Shown in pieces: positions 10,024 to 21,341 of a stretch of 64,000 nt of DNA (position 1 is the stretch's first letter; each line of letters begins with the position of its first letter). Source of the DNA: Phaseolus vulgaris (taxonomy: Eukaryota; Streptophyta; Magnoliopsida; Fabales; Fabaceae); NCBI RefSeq assembly GCF_000499845.2, contig NC_023749.2, forward strand, positions 15,028,698 to 15,092,697. The letters run 5' to 3'. The notes beneath the pieces are model-generated. The model saw only the letters and a list, made by a program, of their open reading frames with translations, searched no databases and was not told where the DNA came from. A program made the translations under genes and the position numbers.

Positions 10024-11050
10024 TGGTATTGATGAGAATCAACTAAAGGTGGCTTTTTATAATGAAGAACAAGATCATTCGCCTTCACATTTAAAGTTTT
10101 TCTTGTTAATCTTTGCAAAAGATAAAGCCCAAGCCCAAGCCCAAGCCCAAGAAGGCCAAAGCCCACAAAAGCCCAAAGACCATCCCATGAAGGGCAAGGC
10201 CAAGTTTTAAATAAATATTGTTTAGAAAGGTGCTTAGAGGGAAACATTAGAAACCTCTATTGTTAAAGCATCTTTTAGTCTTTAGTTAAGAGTCTTAGGG
10301 GGGGTGTATTAGTAGATAGGTGTAGGAGTAAATAAGGAGGTGCCAAAGTGAGAGAAAGGATCACACCTTCCTCATGCCTTGTTTTAGGCGCAAATTCTAG
10401 AAGCTTTTTGGGAGGGAGTTTTTTTTGAATTTGTGTAGCTTACATTTCAGCACCTTAGGCTATAAATAGAGGTGCTCTCTTTGTAAAATTCAGATTTGAA
10501 TTCATCTAAAGAAACTATACTCAAAATTGGAGTGAGCATTTGGAGAGCTTTTGAGCTTCTACTCTAGTCTTATCTTGAAGGACCATGGTTTCCTCAAGTG
10601 GCGGCTTGCACACTCATCTAGGAGCATCCATACTTCTAGTGGCGTGATCATCCAATCTATCTTCCATCTTCATGAGCATTCTCTTCTCCTTCCTTTCTTC
10701 TTCTTCAATTTGTTCATGTTGCCTTGAGTTTTGAGTTGTTGTTGTTTCGGTTCCTCTAATTTTCCAGCACCTATTTTCTGTTTGTTGCTTATTTCTGTTC
10801 GGTACTTTTGTTTTTAATTCAATTCTGTTCGGTCTATTCTTTTTATTTTCCTTTGTTGATTCAATTTGACAATATTTGGTTCATCCAAATGAGTTTGGGA
10901 TTTGGTACTTGTTATTGGTGAGTTCTTGATTTTAGAACCATGATCCAACTTCTAAGAAAGTGCCTCTATATTTTCCAGCTCAAGGTGATTCCTCAAAGTG
11001 TCAAGAATCTTGTTCTATGTGGCTATTGGAATCACATCAGGTATCAAGAG
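10024..11050 (+). other. Primer binding site of element 1, split by a solo LTR
   Basis: Two bases after the 5' LTR comes TGGTAT (10024-10029), and after the inserted solo LTR the sequence resumes with its duplicated GGTAT and CAAGAG (to 11050). With the insertion removed this reads TGGTATCAAGAG, close to the TGGTATCAGAGC site complementary to initiator Met-tRNA used by many plant LTR elements. Confidence 0.8.
10030..11039 (+). mobile_element. Solo LTR inserted in the primer binding site (1010 bp)
   Basis: Opens TGATGAGAATCAACT, closes GGAATCACATCA, and is flanked by perfect GGTAT copies (10025-10029 and 11040-11044). No internal sequence is present, so it is the product of LTR-LTR recombination in one element. 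It is a diverged relative of the element 1 LTR, with the same layout: a pol-tail frame (DENQLKVAFYNEEQDHSPSH) running to 10210 with a repeated AlaGln stretch made by GCCCAA hexamers, a TATA-like CTATAAATAG near 10460-10469, and CTCAAGTGGCGGCTTGC in the leader part. Confidence 0.9.
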
Positions 11051-12234
11051 TTTAGGTGTGTTCTTGTTTAATTTTTGAGTTGTGTAGCACTTTAATTTCA
11101 AGAGCTCTTTAATTTCTTGCAATTTTACGGTTCTGTTTTAGGCTTATTTGAGTTTTATTGTTGTTTTCTTTATGTTGCCTATCATATGTTTGAGTATTTT
11201 CCTTTTTTAATCCATACAAGTTTTGTCTTAGTCTTGTTTTTCCATAATCGTCATCACTTCTTGTAGTACTTTTAATGAATTTGTTGTTTCTTGCTTTGGT
11301 GTCATATACTTTTTCTGAGTTTGATACTTGATGCTTTGTGCATTTTCTGTTTTAGATTGAGTTCATACTTGTATTCTATACCTATACAAGTTCATATACA
11401 TCATTTTCCATTATGTCTTTGCTAGTTCATAATTCTGTTTTTCATTCCTGTTAGGATTCCTCTGTTTTTCAGAAAACGTGCTTACTGTTTTTCCTTATTG
11501 CAATTGATTTACTCACTAAAAAATTCTGAAATTCTGTATTTGTGTTATTCAAAGTGTTAGAAAAGAGTAAAAAAAATAAGTACTCAAAAATTCAAAGTAC
11601 ACAAAAAATGATAAATAAAATACAAAAAGTGTACATTTCTGCCGAAAAAAATACGGTAAACCCTAAACTGGCAGCGACTTTGAAAAATTTATCTCAATTA
11701 ATTGGCTAACTCTTTTTGCATAATTCCAATGCCATTTTTGAGCTAAGATATTGAAGTTTGTGTGGTTAAAATTTCTTAATCCAGTTCGCTCTATATCATT
11801 CCAGTTAAATCAGTGAACATCAAGCACAGTTTGCATAAAAAAAAAATTCCAGTAGCTAATTTTTGTTTTCTTCATCTACTCTAGTGCTTTTCTTTAAGTA
11901 TTCTTTTGTGTGCCTACTTTCTCATTGAGTTCCTTATTTTCTTGCTTGTCTTTTGTTCATTAATCTTTGAGTTTGTCAAACATCTAGTATTCCTTTTGTT
12001 CTAGCCTTTCATTGCTTATACTTTTTCTTGTTTGTCTTTATTGCTTCATTGGTTTTGTTGTGGTTGGCTTTGAGATTGGTGTGCCTTTCTTTGACATCTT
12101 TCATTTGAGGATTCCTAGACCTCAAGATCAGATTGGTGCAGGGACATTATTTCTTTGAGAGTGACCTCTTTTCTGGCCAAATTCACTTCGGCAATTTTGG
12201 TTGCCAAACTCATTGTTTTTGCTAACTTTGTTTC
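11051..12234 (+). other. Leader of element 1, no coding frame
   Basis: T-rich untranslated DNA between the primer binding site and gag. It has many short TTTGTTC/TTTCTT runs. No ORF, structured RNA or second element is recognised. Confidence 0.6.
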
Positions 12235-13680
12235 TTGACTTGTTTGCTGTTTTTTTTTTTTGTGTTTGCTGTTTTTATTTGCAAATGGCTGGCTATTCAA
12301 TTGGTGAATCTTACAAGAAACACTTCCAAAGCTTCAGTCCTTGGTGAATTGCATGAAGCTCAATGTACCATTCGGCGTTTGGAAGAAAAATTGCAAAAGA
12401 TGGAGGTGCAACAAGCTAGGCCATCTCACTCTATCAATGGTGGGCATCATTCACATAGACCTTCTTCAAGAGGTTCTTCAAATGACTTTGGCCGTGAAGA
12501 GGAACATAGAAGAAGGAAGCCTCACCATCATTCTCATGAAGAGAGCTATAACCGTGACCAAAGATATCACCAAGTGTTCAACATTTCTTGTGCCAAAGTC
12601 CCTAGTTTTAATGGTGATAGTGATCCTAATGTGTATTTAGATTGGGAGGCTAAGGTTTACCATTATTTTCATGTGTATAAGGTCCAAGATGACGATAAAC
12701 TTAGGATAGTTTCTTCATCCTTTTTGGGCTATGCCAAAGAATGGTGGCATAAAATTGTAATGGACATTATATATCGCAAGAAACCTCCCGTGGTTTCTTG
12801 GAATGCTTTGAAAGAGTGTATGCACGCGAGGTTTGTTCCTCCTTCTAGGAAGGAACACTTGTTGAAGTTCCAAAGGCTTCCTCAAGGACATAGGATGGTA
12901 GATGAATACTTTAAAGATTTTGACACAACTTTGACTAAAATGAATATGCATGCTAATGAAGAGTCAAAGATTAAATGGTTTGTATGTGGTTTGAGAAGAG
13001 AAATTAGAGACTTTGTAGAATTAAATGAGTATTCTTCTTTAAAGAAAGTGTTTCACAAAGCCATCAAGGTAGAATTATATCTTTTGAAAAAAACTTTCAA
13101 AAATACTCATGATGATGATTTTTACAACTCTTCTAGGAAGGATGCAAACAAAATTTCTACTCAAATTTCTCCTTCCAATTTTTCCAAACAAACCATGTTT
13201 CCAAAAAAAGTTTCTACTATAAATCCTTCTACTCCTAAGTAACCTACCAAAACATCAAATATCAAATGTTTTAAATGTTTAGGTTTTGGGCACATAGCTC
13301 TTCATTGTCCACAAAAGCAAATCTTAAAAATAAGCAAGGTAAAACAAGACCTAACTCACCCACCTACCACAAGTAAAAATGAAAAAGACAAAGAAGGCCA
13401 AGTTAACATGGGTCTTATCCTTCCACATCCAAGGTGTTTTCCTTCCTTATCTTTTTCATTACCAAAGGTTCTTACTTCACAACCATCTTGGTTAAAAAAT
13501 GTTAGGGATGATTTGTTCATACCTCCTAATGGTTCTCACCATTTAAAAGGCCTTTTTCCAAAAGATATCATCATTCCCAAACAAATTTTTCCAACTTGGT
13601 CGATTTCTAGAACCTCCTTTTCTGATATCCCATTGTTTACAAATGCTAAGTCATGTTTTACCATTTTCTTCCACTTTTAA
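12235..13680 (+). pseudogene. Ty3/gypsy gag pseudogene of element 1
   Basis: The 335-codon frame at 12235-13242 holds a retrotransposon gag core: PSFNGDSDPNVYLDWE, then YAKEWWHK, then a QRLPQGHRMVDEYFKDF stretch. Ahead of it lie a coiled-coil-like segment (LHEAQCTIRRLEEKLQKME) and a His/Arg-rich basic region. An in-frame TAA at 13240-13242 cuts off the zinc knuckle, which follows at about 13264-13306 as CFKCLGFGHIALHC (C-x2-C-x4-H-x4-C). Traces of later sequence reach 13680. The listed start at 12235 is probably not the real one: ATGGCTGG at about 12286 lies in another frame, so the N-terminus is uncertain. Gag would form the particle that packages the RNA; this copy is broken. Confidence 0.8.
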
Positions 13681-13755
13681 TTGTAAAAATAAACTGACTT
13701 TGTTATATGCAGGGATTCAGAATTCGTGGACGAATTCTCTCCAACTCGAGGAGTA

Positions 13756-15498
13756 TGATGAGAATCAAATAAAGGAGGCTTTTATTAATGGAGGAAGAGG
13801 ACATCCACCCTCACATTTGAAGTTCTTCCTTCTAGTCTTCTCAAAATTAAAAGAAGACATAAAATAAAGATGAGGCCCAAGCCCAAAGCCCAAGCCCAAG
13901 AAGGCCAAAGCCCAAAGAGCCCAAGTCCATCCCATGAGGGGCAAGGCCAAGCTTTGAAATACTCTTGTATAGTTAGGAGGTGTGGTTATTAAATAAAGGA
14001 GTGTGAAAATGTAAAATAAAGTCACATTGTCCATGTGACTTAGGAGAGTGGTGTAGGTGTAGTTTTTAGGAGGTGTCATAGTAGAAAAAGGAAACACCTC
14101 CCATGTGACTTGTTTTTTGGTGGGAATTTCAAATGAGTTTATTTGAATTTTCCCACCTATTTCTCAGCACCTCTAGGCTATAAATAAAGGTGCTTATCTT
14201 GTACAATTCAGATTTGAAATTTGATTAGAGAAACTATACTCAATTTTTGATAGAGCATTGGAGAGCTTTGTGCCTTCCTCACTAGTCTTATCTTGAGAGT
14301 TTCCATGGTTACCTCAAGTGGCGGCTTGCACACTCATCTTGGAGTCACCATCCTCTAAGTGGCGTGATCATCCAACCATTCCTCCATCTTCATGAGCTTT
14401 CTCTTCTCCTTCCTTCCTTCTCTTTCAATTGTTCATGTCTTAGCTTGCTTCTCTTGAATTTCTGTTCGGCATTTTCATTTCTTATGAGCTTTGCTTCGGT
14501 TCATTTGTTTACTTGTTGTTCTTCATCATTTCTTCTTCATTTCTAGTCTTTTGTTCGGTGCATTTCTGTTTTTGTGTTGTTTAATCGGTGCCTTTGCCTT
14601 TTCTTCCAATTCAATCGGTTGAATTTGACAATATGTGGAACTTCTGATGGAGGAGGGCCAAGCACATCTAGCCATGGGAGCCAAAGCCCACACCATGAAG
14701 AGCGTCTAGACCAAGGAGAGCGTCTAGCTCCAAGGAATGAGCGTCTAGGCCGTGAAGAAGGGAAGCTACCTATGGAGCGTCTAGGTGTGGAACTAGACCG
14801 TCTAGGTCCCCTCACAAGATCAATGGCTAAGCATGTACAAGCACAAAGGGATGAAGCCACGGATGGAAGAGAGAAAGCCTTGTATATGTTGCATCAAGGC
14901 CCAATAGGGGTACTTAGTAGATAGGGTAGTGTAGAAAGCACATTTGAATGAAACATTCTAGAACTTTGCTAGGTGTGACCGGTCATGGCACATGGCCTAG
15001 GCTTGCATTTCATTTGGTTTACATTTCATTATGTATTAGCTTAGGTTTTACGTCCCAAATAGCCTATAAATAGGGAGGCTATCTCATGTATTTTGCAAGT
15101 TTATTGTGAGTAAAGTTATGCTGCCCATTTGTGCTCAACTTTGCTTCTCCCTAGAATCCTAGGCTCTAAACTTCAATTCCTTCATCTTTTCCCTTGAGTT
15201 GGCCGAACCACTCAATACCCATACTTATCATGCACCTACAAGATCAACACCACTCTTAGGAGGATCTTGCTCACTCTCATTCATTGCTTCCGCCCCATAC
15301 TCTACATTGATTCAAGAAGAACTTCATGAAAATGCCATCAACTTCCATATGAGTTTGGGTTTTGGTACTAGTCTTGGTGAGTTCTTGATCATAGAACCTT
15401 GATCCAATTCTATCTTAAAGTGCCTATCTCATATCCAACTCAAGATGATTCCTAAGAATGTCAAGAATCATTCAAAGTGTGCTAGTGGAATCATATCA
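13756..15498 (+). mobile_element. 3' LTR of element 1, interrupted at 14645
   Basis: Opens TGATGAGAATCAAAT at 13756 after a short purine-rich stretch and closes ATCATATCA at 15498, next to the AATGT target copy. A family-2 solo LTR splits it between 14644 and 15346. Without that insertion it is about 1042 bp and nearly identical to 8987-10021. Confidence 0.9.
14645..15340 (+). mobile_element. Family-2 solo LTR inside the 3' LTR of element 1 (696 bp)
   Basis: Opens TGATGGAGGAGGG and closes AATGCCATCA, with perfect ACTTC copies at 14640-14644 and 15341-15345. It is the same family as the LTR at 245-936. The pol tail encoded in it is still open to 14924 with ERLD/ERLA/ERLG repeats and LTRSMAKH. 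A TATA-like CCTATAAATAGG is near 15062-15073. It is the youngest layer at this site. Confidence 0.92.
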
Positions 15499-15503
15499 AA
15501 TGT

Positions 15504-16200
15504 GATTACCCAAACTTGGTCTTAATTATGTCAAAATACTAACTTGCCTAAAAGATTGTATGCTATATTGAGGTGAAAACAATGAAGGCTTAGAAAAATG
15601 TAAACGGTGCAAAACGTCTAAGTGGGAAAATAAATAGAAGAAGCAATATGCAAAAATCTTGCGTTACTTTCCATTAAAATCGCGATTGCAAAGATTGTTT
15701 ATGAGTTCTAAGATGATTGAGTTTATGGCATGGCATGTATCAAGATGGATTGATGAGGCATCCTAGAGATTTCGAGGCTTGGAAACCGTTTGATTTATGG
15801 CAAATGATCTTCGGAATTTGCGACTAGCCTTAGCTTCTAATGGCTTGAATCCTTATGGAAACATGAGTACAAACCATAGTATATGGCCACTGTTTCTCAT
15901 CCCATACAATCACCCTCCTTAGGAGTATAAGAAGCAAACATCTTTTATCCTCTCCATGATAATTCCTGAAAAACAAATGGTAGGAAATGACATTGATGTT
16001 TACTTAGAACCACTAATAAACTAATTGAAGGAGTTATAGTTTGAGGGAGTGCAAACATTTGACTATTACAAAAAATGTTTACATTGCTAGCAGTTTTGTT
16101 GTGGACAATTAGTGACTTCCCTAGGCTAGGTAATTTGTTTGGATGGAACATGCACACTGGTCTTGCTTGCCCTACTTGTAACTTTGAAACAAACTCTTAT
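15504..16200 (+). pseudogene. CACTA transposase core (Tnp2), degenerate
   Basis: Frame-broken homology to the central Tnp2 transposase region (Pfam Transposase_21), recognisable in pieces: RLYAILR-like start, HPRDFEAWKPFDL-like near 15760, LRLALASNGLNPYGNMSTNHSIW-like near 15810-15880, IIPEKQMVGNDIDVYLEPL-like near 15960-16010, and GLACPTCNFETNSYW near 16160-16200. Stops and single-base shifts occur throughout. It follows directly on the 8374-8986 fragment once element 1 is removed. Confidence 0.75.
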
Positions 16201-16482
16201 TGGTTGTACAGGGGAAAATAATGCTTTATGGGACACATAGATTTTATAATAAAGAGGACATATTCAAATTGAATCATCAACCTTTTAATGGAACAAATGA
16301 ACTAAGGGTGCACCAGAACCTTTGTCGAGGTCAAACATATGGAATCAAGTTAAGGGTGTCAATGTTACATTTGGGAAACAATTAGACCCTATAAATACAA
16401 GTAAGAGGGATCAAGGAAAAAATGTTGTTCAAGTTGGAGCATAAGAATGGAGAAAGATAAGTATATTTTTTGAACTTTCTTA

Positions 16483-17557
16483 TTGGCAGACCAACTTGTT
16501 ACGTCATTGTCTAGATGTGATGCATATTATAAAAATGTTTATGACAATGTTTTGTATACGTTACTTAAGAAGTCCAAAGATAATCTTAAAGGCCAAAATG
16601 TTCTTAAAGAAATGGGTATAAGGAAAAAACTTTGGCCAAATGATAAAGGAAGATTTCGGCCAAGTGTGATTTCATTGTCAAAAACAAAGAAAAAAACGTT
16701 TTTGCAAACATTGAAAAATGCTAAAATGCCATATGGATACTTAAGTAATATTGCGAGGTGTGTTGATTTGAAAGGTGGAAAGATTTTTGGACTCAAGAGT
16801 CATGATTGTCATATTCTTATGGAACAATTACTACCTATTACCATACGTAATGTTTTACTAAACAATGTGACTGCAGTGGTAGTAGAAATGTGTTCATTTT
16901 TTCAACAATTATGTGGGAAAAGTTTAAGTCAACTTGATCTTCATAAACTTGAGTCTCGCATGATTCAAACTCTTTGCCACTTGGAAATATTATTTCCTCC
17001 TACCTTTTTTACAATCATGGTTCATTTAACTTGTCACCTAGTTGGTGAGGCAAAGCTTGGAGGACCAGTACATTACCATTGGATGTATCCCATAGAAAGG
17101 TAAATTTCCTGCGGACCTTTGTATTGTTTTTTTTTTTTTAGTTCAAAGTTTGATTATTCTAATTGTTAAAGAATTTTATACGTATTTGGAGCACTTAAAA
17201 TTTTATGTTCGAAACAAGGCACAACCTGAAGGTTCTATTGCTGAAGGATACCTAACTGAAAATGTTCTCACCTTTTTCTATCAATATATGGAAGGGAAGG
17301 AGACAAGAACTAATAGATCTTCACGTGTGGATGACTTCTCTAACATAGATATTTCAAAATTGAATACCTTATTTCCACCAATTGGTAGAGTTGTAAGTGT
17401 TGCTTTAGCTGTTGAGATGTCAACTGAGAGAACGCAAGAACATCAATATGTATTATTTAATTGCGTGAGTACTAACACTCAATATATATCTAATTATATT
17501 AACAAGTTGTCCTTTATGGAATTATTAGTAATATATTGGTTTCAAATTTTTTCTTAA
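16483..17557 (+). pseudogene. CACTA transposase, DUF4218-type region
   Basis: Two frames (16483-17103 and 17150-17557) together match the domain that follows the Tnp2 core. Motifs are HDCHILMEQLLPI, then FFQQLCGKSL, then LTCHLVGEAKLGGPVHYHWMYPIER (split here over residues ~180-206), then FYVRNKAQPEGSIAEGYL. The break between the frames lies at a T-run (17129-17139) and may be a former intron or a decayed joint. Expected catalytic residues lie in the more damaged core upstream. Confidence 0.8.
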
Positions 17558-17757
17558 GGAATTTACACAACATTTACGAAGGTCTAGAGGGAGAAGAATT
17601 CCAAATACAAAGCAATAAAAGATTGTCAATAATAAATTCATGAATTAGTTTCCTCAAATGGTAGGTACAATATGTTTTTACAGGTTAGAAATGTTAATTT
17701 CAAAGATATATTGACACCAATCATTATTTTTGTAGATTAATAACCCAGACATTTGGA

Positions 17758-18372
17758 GTGCAATTGCAAATGGTCTTAAGTATTTATCTCAAGGTCCAAC
17801 ACCACATGATAGAAGATTATTTTTCCTTTAATGTAAATGGTTTCAAATTTAGAACTGAAAGTCGAGAACATAGGTTAAAAACCCATAAATGTGGAGTTTT
17901 CTTAACTTTTTCAACATCATGTGTTGCAAGTGCTGCAGATCGAAACATTAGACAAGCAAATTTGGCATATTGTGGAAAACTAGAAGATATAATTGAGCTT
18001 AACTACTATGGTCATTTTAAGGTTATCTTGTTCAAATGTAAATGGGTTGACACCATAAGGGATAGGGGTTGAGAAAGGATCCTTGGGGTTTCACTTGTAT
18101 TAATTTTTCAAGTTTAATTCACATGGGAGATCGCAGGAATATGATCCATACATTGAAGCTTCACAAGCTGAAATGGTATATTATATAAATGATGAGCTGA
18201 ATAAGGATTGGTCAATTGTTGTCCATTTGAAACCACGAGACTTGCATGATATGGGAGAAGGACAAGGTGAAGTTTGTGAAGTAGAACCGTGTCCACAAAA
18301 AGACTTAAGTGATTTTTCAACTACTCTAACCAATTGGCATTTTTTAGGGATGATGAAGATGATGAATTACTA
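17758..18372 (+). pseudogene. CACTA transposase C-terminus, DUF4216-type region
   Basis: The frame 17758-18072 has FNVNGFKFRTESRE, TKCGVFLT-like, YYGHFKVILFKCKWVDTIRDRG. After a frameshift, 18173-18372 has MVYYINDELNKDWSIVVHLKPRDLHDM. This order is typical of the C-terminal part of plant CACTA transposases. The frameshift makes the product non-functional. Confidence 0.8.
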
Positions 18373-18579
18373 AATTAGGACAACAATGATGATGAACTTC
18401 ATGAAAATGAATCAGTGTCAAAGTAATAATAAGCTTGGTTCAGCTGCATCGTTAATATGTTCATTCATCTACCATGCCTTTATATGATACATGTATGAAG
18501 CTTTTAATATGTATTCACTTTTAATATATCTTCACTTTTAAATTATGTTATATTTGATTACTTCATTTTTATGTGTAGA

Positions 18580-19841
18580 TATGCCTAAACCTAAAAGGAT
18601 CAAAAACTTGCTTAAGTTCATTGTTGGTTCAGAAAATTTGTGGTGAACTATGTAAACATTAATGACTTCTGCTACACAAGACCAGACAAGAACTGATTCA
18701 AAATATCCACAAACTATACATCAACAAACCTCACAACTTGCACTACCACAAACTTCACAAGTTCCACAATCACAAACTTCATAAGTTCCACAACCACATA
18801 CTTCTGATTTTGTAGCACTACATACCTTTGAATTTGAAAATCCTGATTCTTCTCAACCTACACAATCACATACCACTAAATCTATACTTCCACAAACTTT
18901 TGAATCTGCACCATCACAACCAACTTTCGAGTCTGAACTTGAAAGAGTGCAGCCAAGAAAATCAAGGCAGCCAAACCACTATTATGATATAGGTAAAATC
19001 TTTTGTTTTTTATTTACATGTAATGAGTAAAATCTTTTGTTTTTTCTTTACATGTAATAAATAAAATCTTTTGTTTATTCTTTACGTGTAATAAGTAAAA
19101 TCTTTTGTTTTTACTTTACATGTAATAATTTTCACTGGACATGAAATAATGCATTTAATTTTTATAGATGAGGAAGGAGTTATTCAAAAACTAAAGTGAA
19201 GGTTAGAGATGCTTATAACTTCCCTGACAGATTACATATGGTGGTGAATTATGATGAAAATTTTCAACCAATTGGTGAAGCATCTGGTCTACTTGTTGGA
19301 GTTTGTGGACAGCTAACAACAAATCATGTATTGTTTCCTATTAGTTTTGAAAGGTGATTAACTTTGTCAGATACTTACAAGGATACAGTGTGGAATGCAC
19401 TAAAGGTAATATAACTTACATTGAAATAACTTCAGCCTTATTTAATGTATTCAGTACATTTGGACTAACTTCTTTTATTTTTTTTATGTCTCAATTTTAT
19501 TTCAAGGTAAATGAAGATTTGACTGAAAGAGATGTCATGATTAAAATTGGGAAACTGTGGTGGGAGTATAGATGCAAGCTTTGGAATGATTTCTATGACC
19601 CACTTTTGAGCAAAAATGACCTCATCAAGAATGTTCCAACAAAAGTAAACATCGAACAATGGGTTGTTTTTGTTGATTATCGTTTGAGGCCTTCTACAAT
19701 GGTAAACACTTTTCATTATTTGATTGTTAATGAAGTTACTTTAAGTTTACACAAAACTGATTTCATTTTCACTTTTTAGAACATGTGTAATAGAAATAAA
19801 GATATAAGGAAGAGACAAATTATTCCTCGCACTAGTGGTGT
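18580..19841 (+). pseudogene. Second CACTA gene (TnpA-like, Transposase_24), first part
   Basis: Starts near an ATGCCTAAACC at about 18580. A Pro/Gln/Thr-rich low-complexity stretch (18720-18950) ends in RKSRQPNHYYD. After an intron-like gap with a minisatellite, homology resumes (KVRDAYNFPDRLHM near 19198-19240, then LTERDVMIKIGKLWWEYRCKLWND near 19520-19590). It is cut by the solo LTR at 19842 and resumes at 20834. Assigned to the plant Transposase_24 family by the pattern of conserved Trp and Asp residues. Stops and shifts are present. Confidence 0.65.
18992..19128 (+). repeat. Minisatellite, ~34 bp x 4, in the CACTA element
   Basis: Four head-to-tail copies of a unit starting GTAAAATCTTTTGTTTTT and ending TTACATGTAATAA, with a few substitutions. 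It lies between two coding blocks of the second CACTA gene, most likely in an intron. Confidence 0.85.
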
Positions 19842-20828
19842 TGATGTGATTCCAATAGCCATATAGAGAAAGGTTCTTGACCTTCTTAGGAATCACCTTG
19901 AGTTGGACATTATAGAGGCACTTTTCTTAGAGTTGGATCATTGTTCTAAGACAAGAACTCACCAAAAACTAGTACCAAATCCCAAACTCATTTGGATGAA
20001 CCAATTTTAGTCAAATTGAACCGAACAAAAGAGTAAGAAAAGCACAGGAACAAGATGAATGGACTGAAATATAAAACTGCCGAACCAAAACTCATAAAAA
20101 AAACAGCAAGAACACCAAACCAAAACTCAAGAACACAAGCTAACAAAAACAATAGAAAGAGAAGAAAGGAAGGAGAAGAGAGTGCTCATGAAGATGGAAG
20201 AATGTTGGATGATCTCGCCACTAGAAGTGTGGAATGCTCCTAGATGAGAGTGATGCCGCCACTTGAGGACTCCAATGATCCATCAAGATAAGACTAGAGA
20301 AGAAGGCTCAAAGCTCTCCAAAGTTCACTCAAAATTTGAGTAGAGTTTTCTTAGATTAATTCCAATCTGAATTTTACAAAGGAAGCACCTCTATTTATAG
20401 CCTAAGGTGCTGAAAAATAGGTGGGAAATTTCAAATAAACTCATTTGAAATTCCCACAAAAAACAAGTCACATGGGAGGTGTGACCTTTTTCTAATATGA
20501 CACCTCCCAAAAACTACACCTACACCACTCTCCTAAGTCACATGGGTAATGTGACTTTATTTTACATTTTCACACTCCTTTATTTAATAACCACACCTCC
20601 TAAAACTATACAAGAGTATTTCAAAGCTTGGCATTGCCCCTCATGGGATGGACTTGGGCTCTTTGGGCTTTGGCCTTCTTGGACTTGGGCTTGGGCTTTG
20701 GGCTTGGGCCTCATCTTTATTTTATGTCTTCTTTTAATTTTGAGAAGACTAGAAGGAAGAACTTCAAATGTGAGGGTGGATGTCCTCTTCCTCCATTAAT
20801 AAAAGCCTCCTTTATTTGATTCTCATCA
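19842..20828 (-). mobile_element. Solo LTR, minus strand (987 bp)
   Basis: Read on the minus strand it opens TGATGAGAATCAAATAAAGG (from 20828) and closes GGAATCACATCA (at 19842). Perfect GGTGT target copies flank it at 19837-19841 and 20829-20833. Same family as the element 1 LTRs, but its last part is closer to the 10030-11039 LTR. It interrupts the second CACTA gene. No internal sequence is present. Confidence 0.93.
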
Positions 20829-20833
20829 GGTGT

Positions 20834-21341
20834 TATGTCTTTGTCAAGAAGAAGAGATAATATTTTTTACTTATATTGTGCTTTTTGTTTTAATATAATA
20901 CAATTTATGACTTTATTTAATTGAGACCGGTAAGAATATTATACGAGTTGAAATGTGGAAGATCACACATAAGAGGAAAAATGACACCTATGTGAATGAT
21001 GAGGCTATGGAGATTGGGGTAAAGTATTATTATAATTTCAAAATATGTTTGTTGTTTTGATGATGATATATTGGTAGTATTGTTTTGACGATGATATATT
21101 GGTGATGATGATGATATATTGGTATTGCACTTGCATACCTATAGACAACAATAAAAGCACCATTGGACTACTTACAACAAATGAATTGTGAATATATAAA
21201 TTAATTATACTGAATCAGTACCATTCAATGTAAATTGGAAATTGTGAAACAGTAACTAAGAGTCAGTGCATTGTTATAGAATAGAAGCCAGATAGTCTCG
21301 AAGGCCAAATTTTAGTTATGTATCAATCATTACTATTTCCT
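20834..21341 (+). pseudogene. Second CACTA gene, middle part
   Basis: Continues from 19841 after removal of the solo LTR. A frame near 20925-21020 reads like IRVEMWKITHKRKNDTYVNDEAMEI, the conserved Transposase_24 block. A repeated GATGATATATTGG stretch (21060-21122) follows. Interrupted again at 21342. Confidence 0.65.

Larger units (their letters stand above)
8987..15498 (+). mobile_element. Element 1: gag-only Ty3/gypsy LTR retrotransposon
   Basis: The element has two LTRs (8987-10021; 13756-15498 once its own insertion is removed), opening TGATGAGAATCAAAT and closing ATCATATCA. It is flanked by the perfect target duplication AATGT at 8982-8986 and 15499-15503. Inside are a Met-tRNA-like primer site, a long leader, a gag pseudogene, and only the last ~20 codons of pol (YAGIQNSW) before the 3' LTR. 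Protease, RT, RNase H and integrase are all absent. I count about 15-17 base differences between the LTRs over ~1.03 kb, so the insertion is fairly young compared with the CACTA element it broke. Confidence 0.9.
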
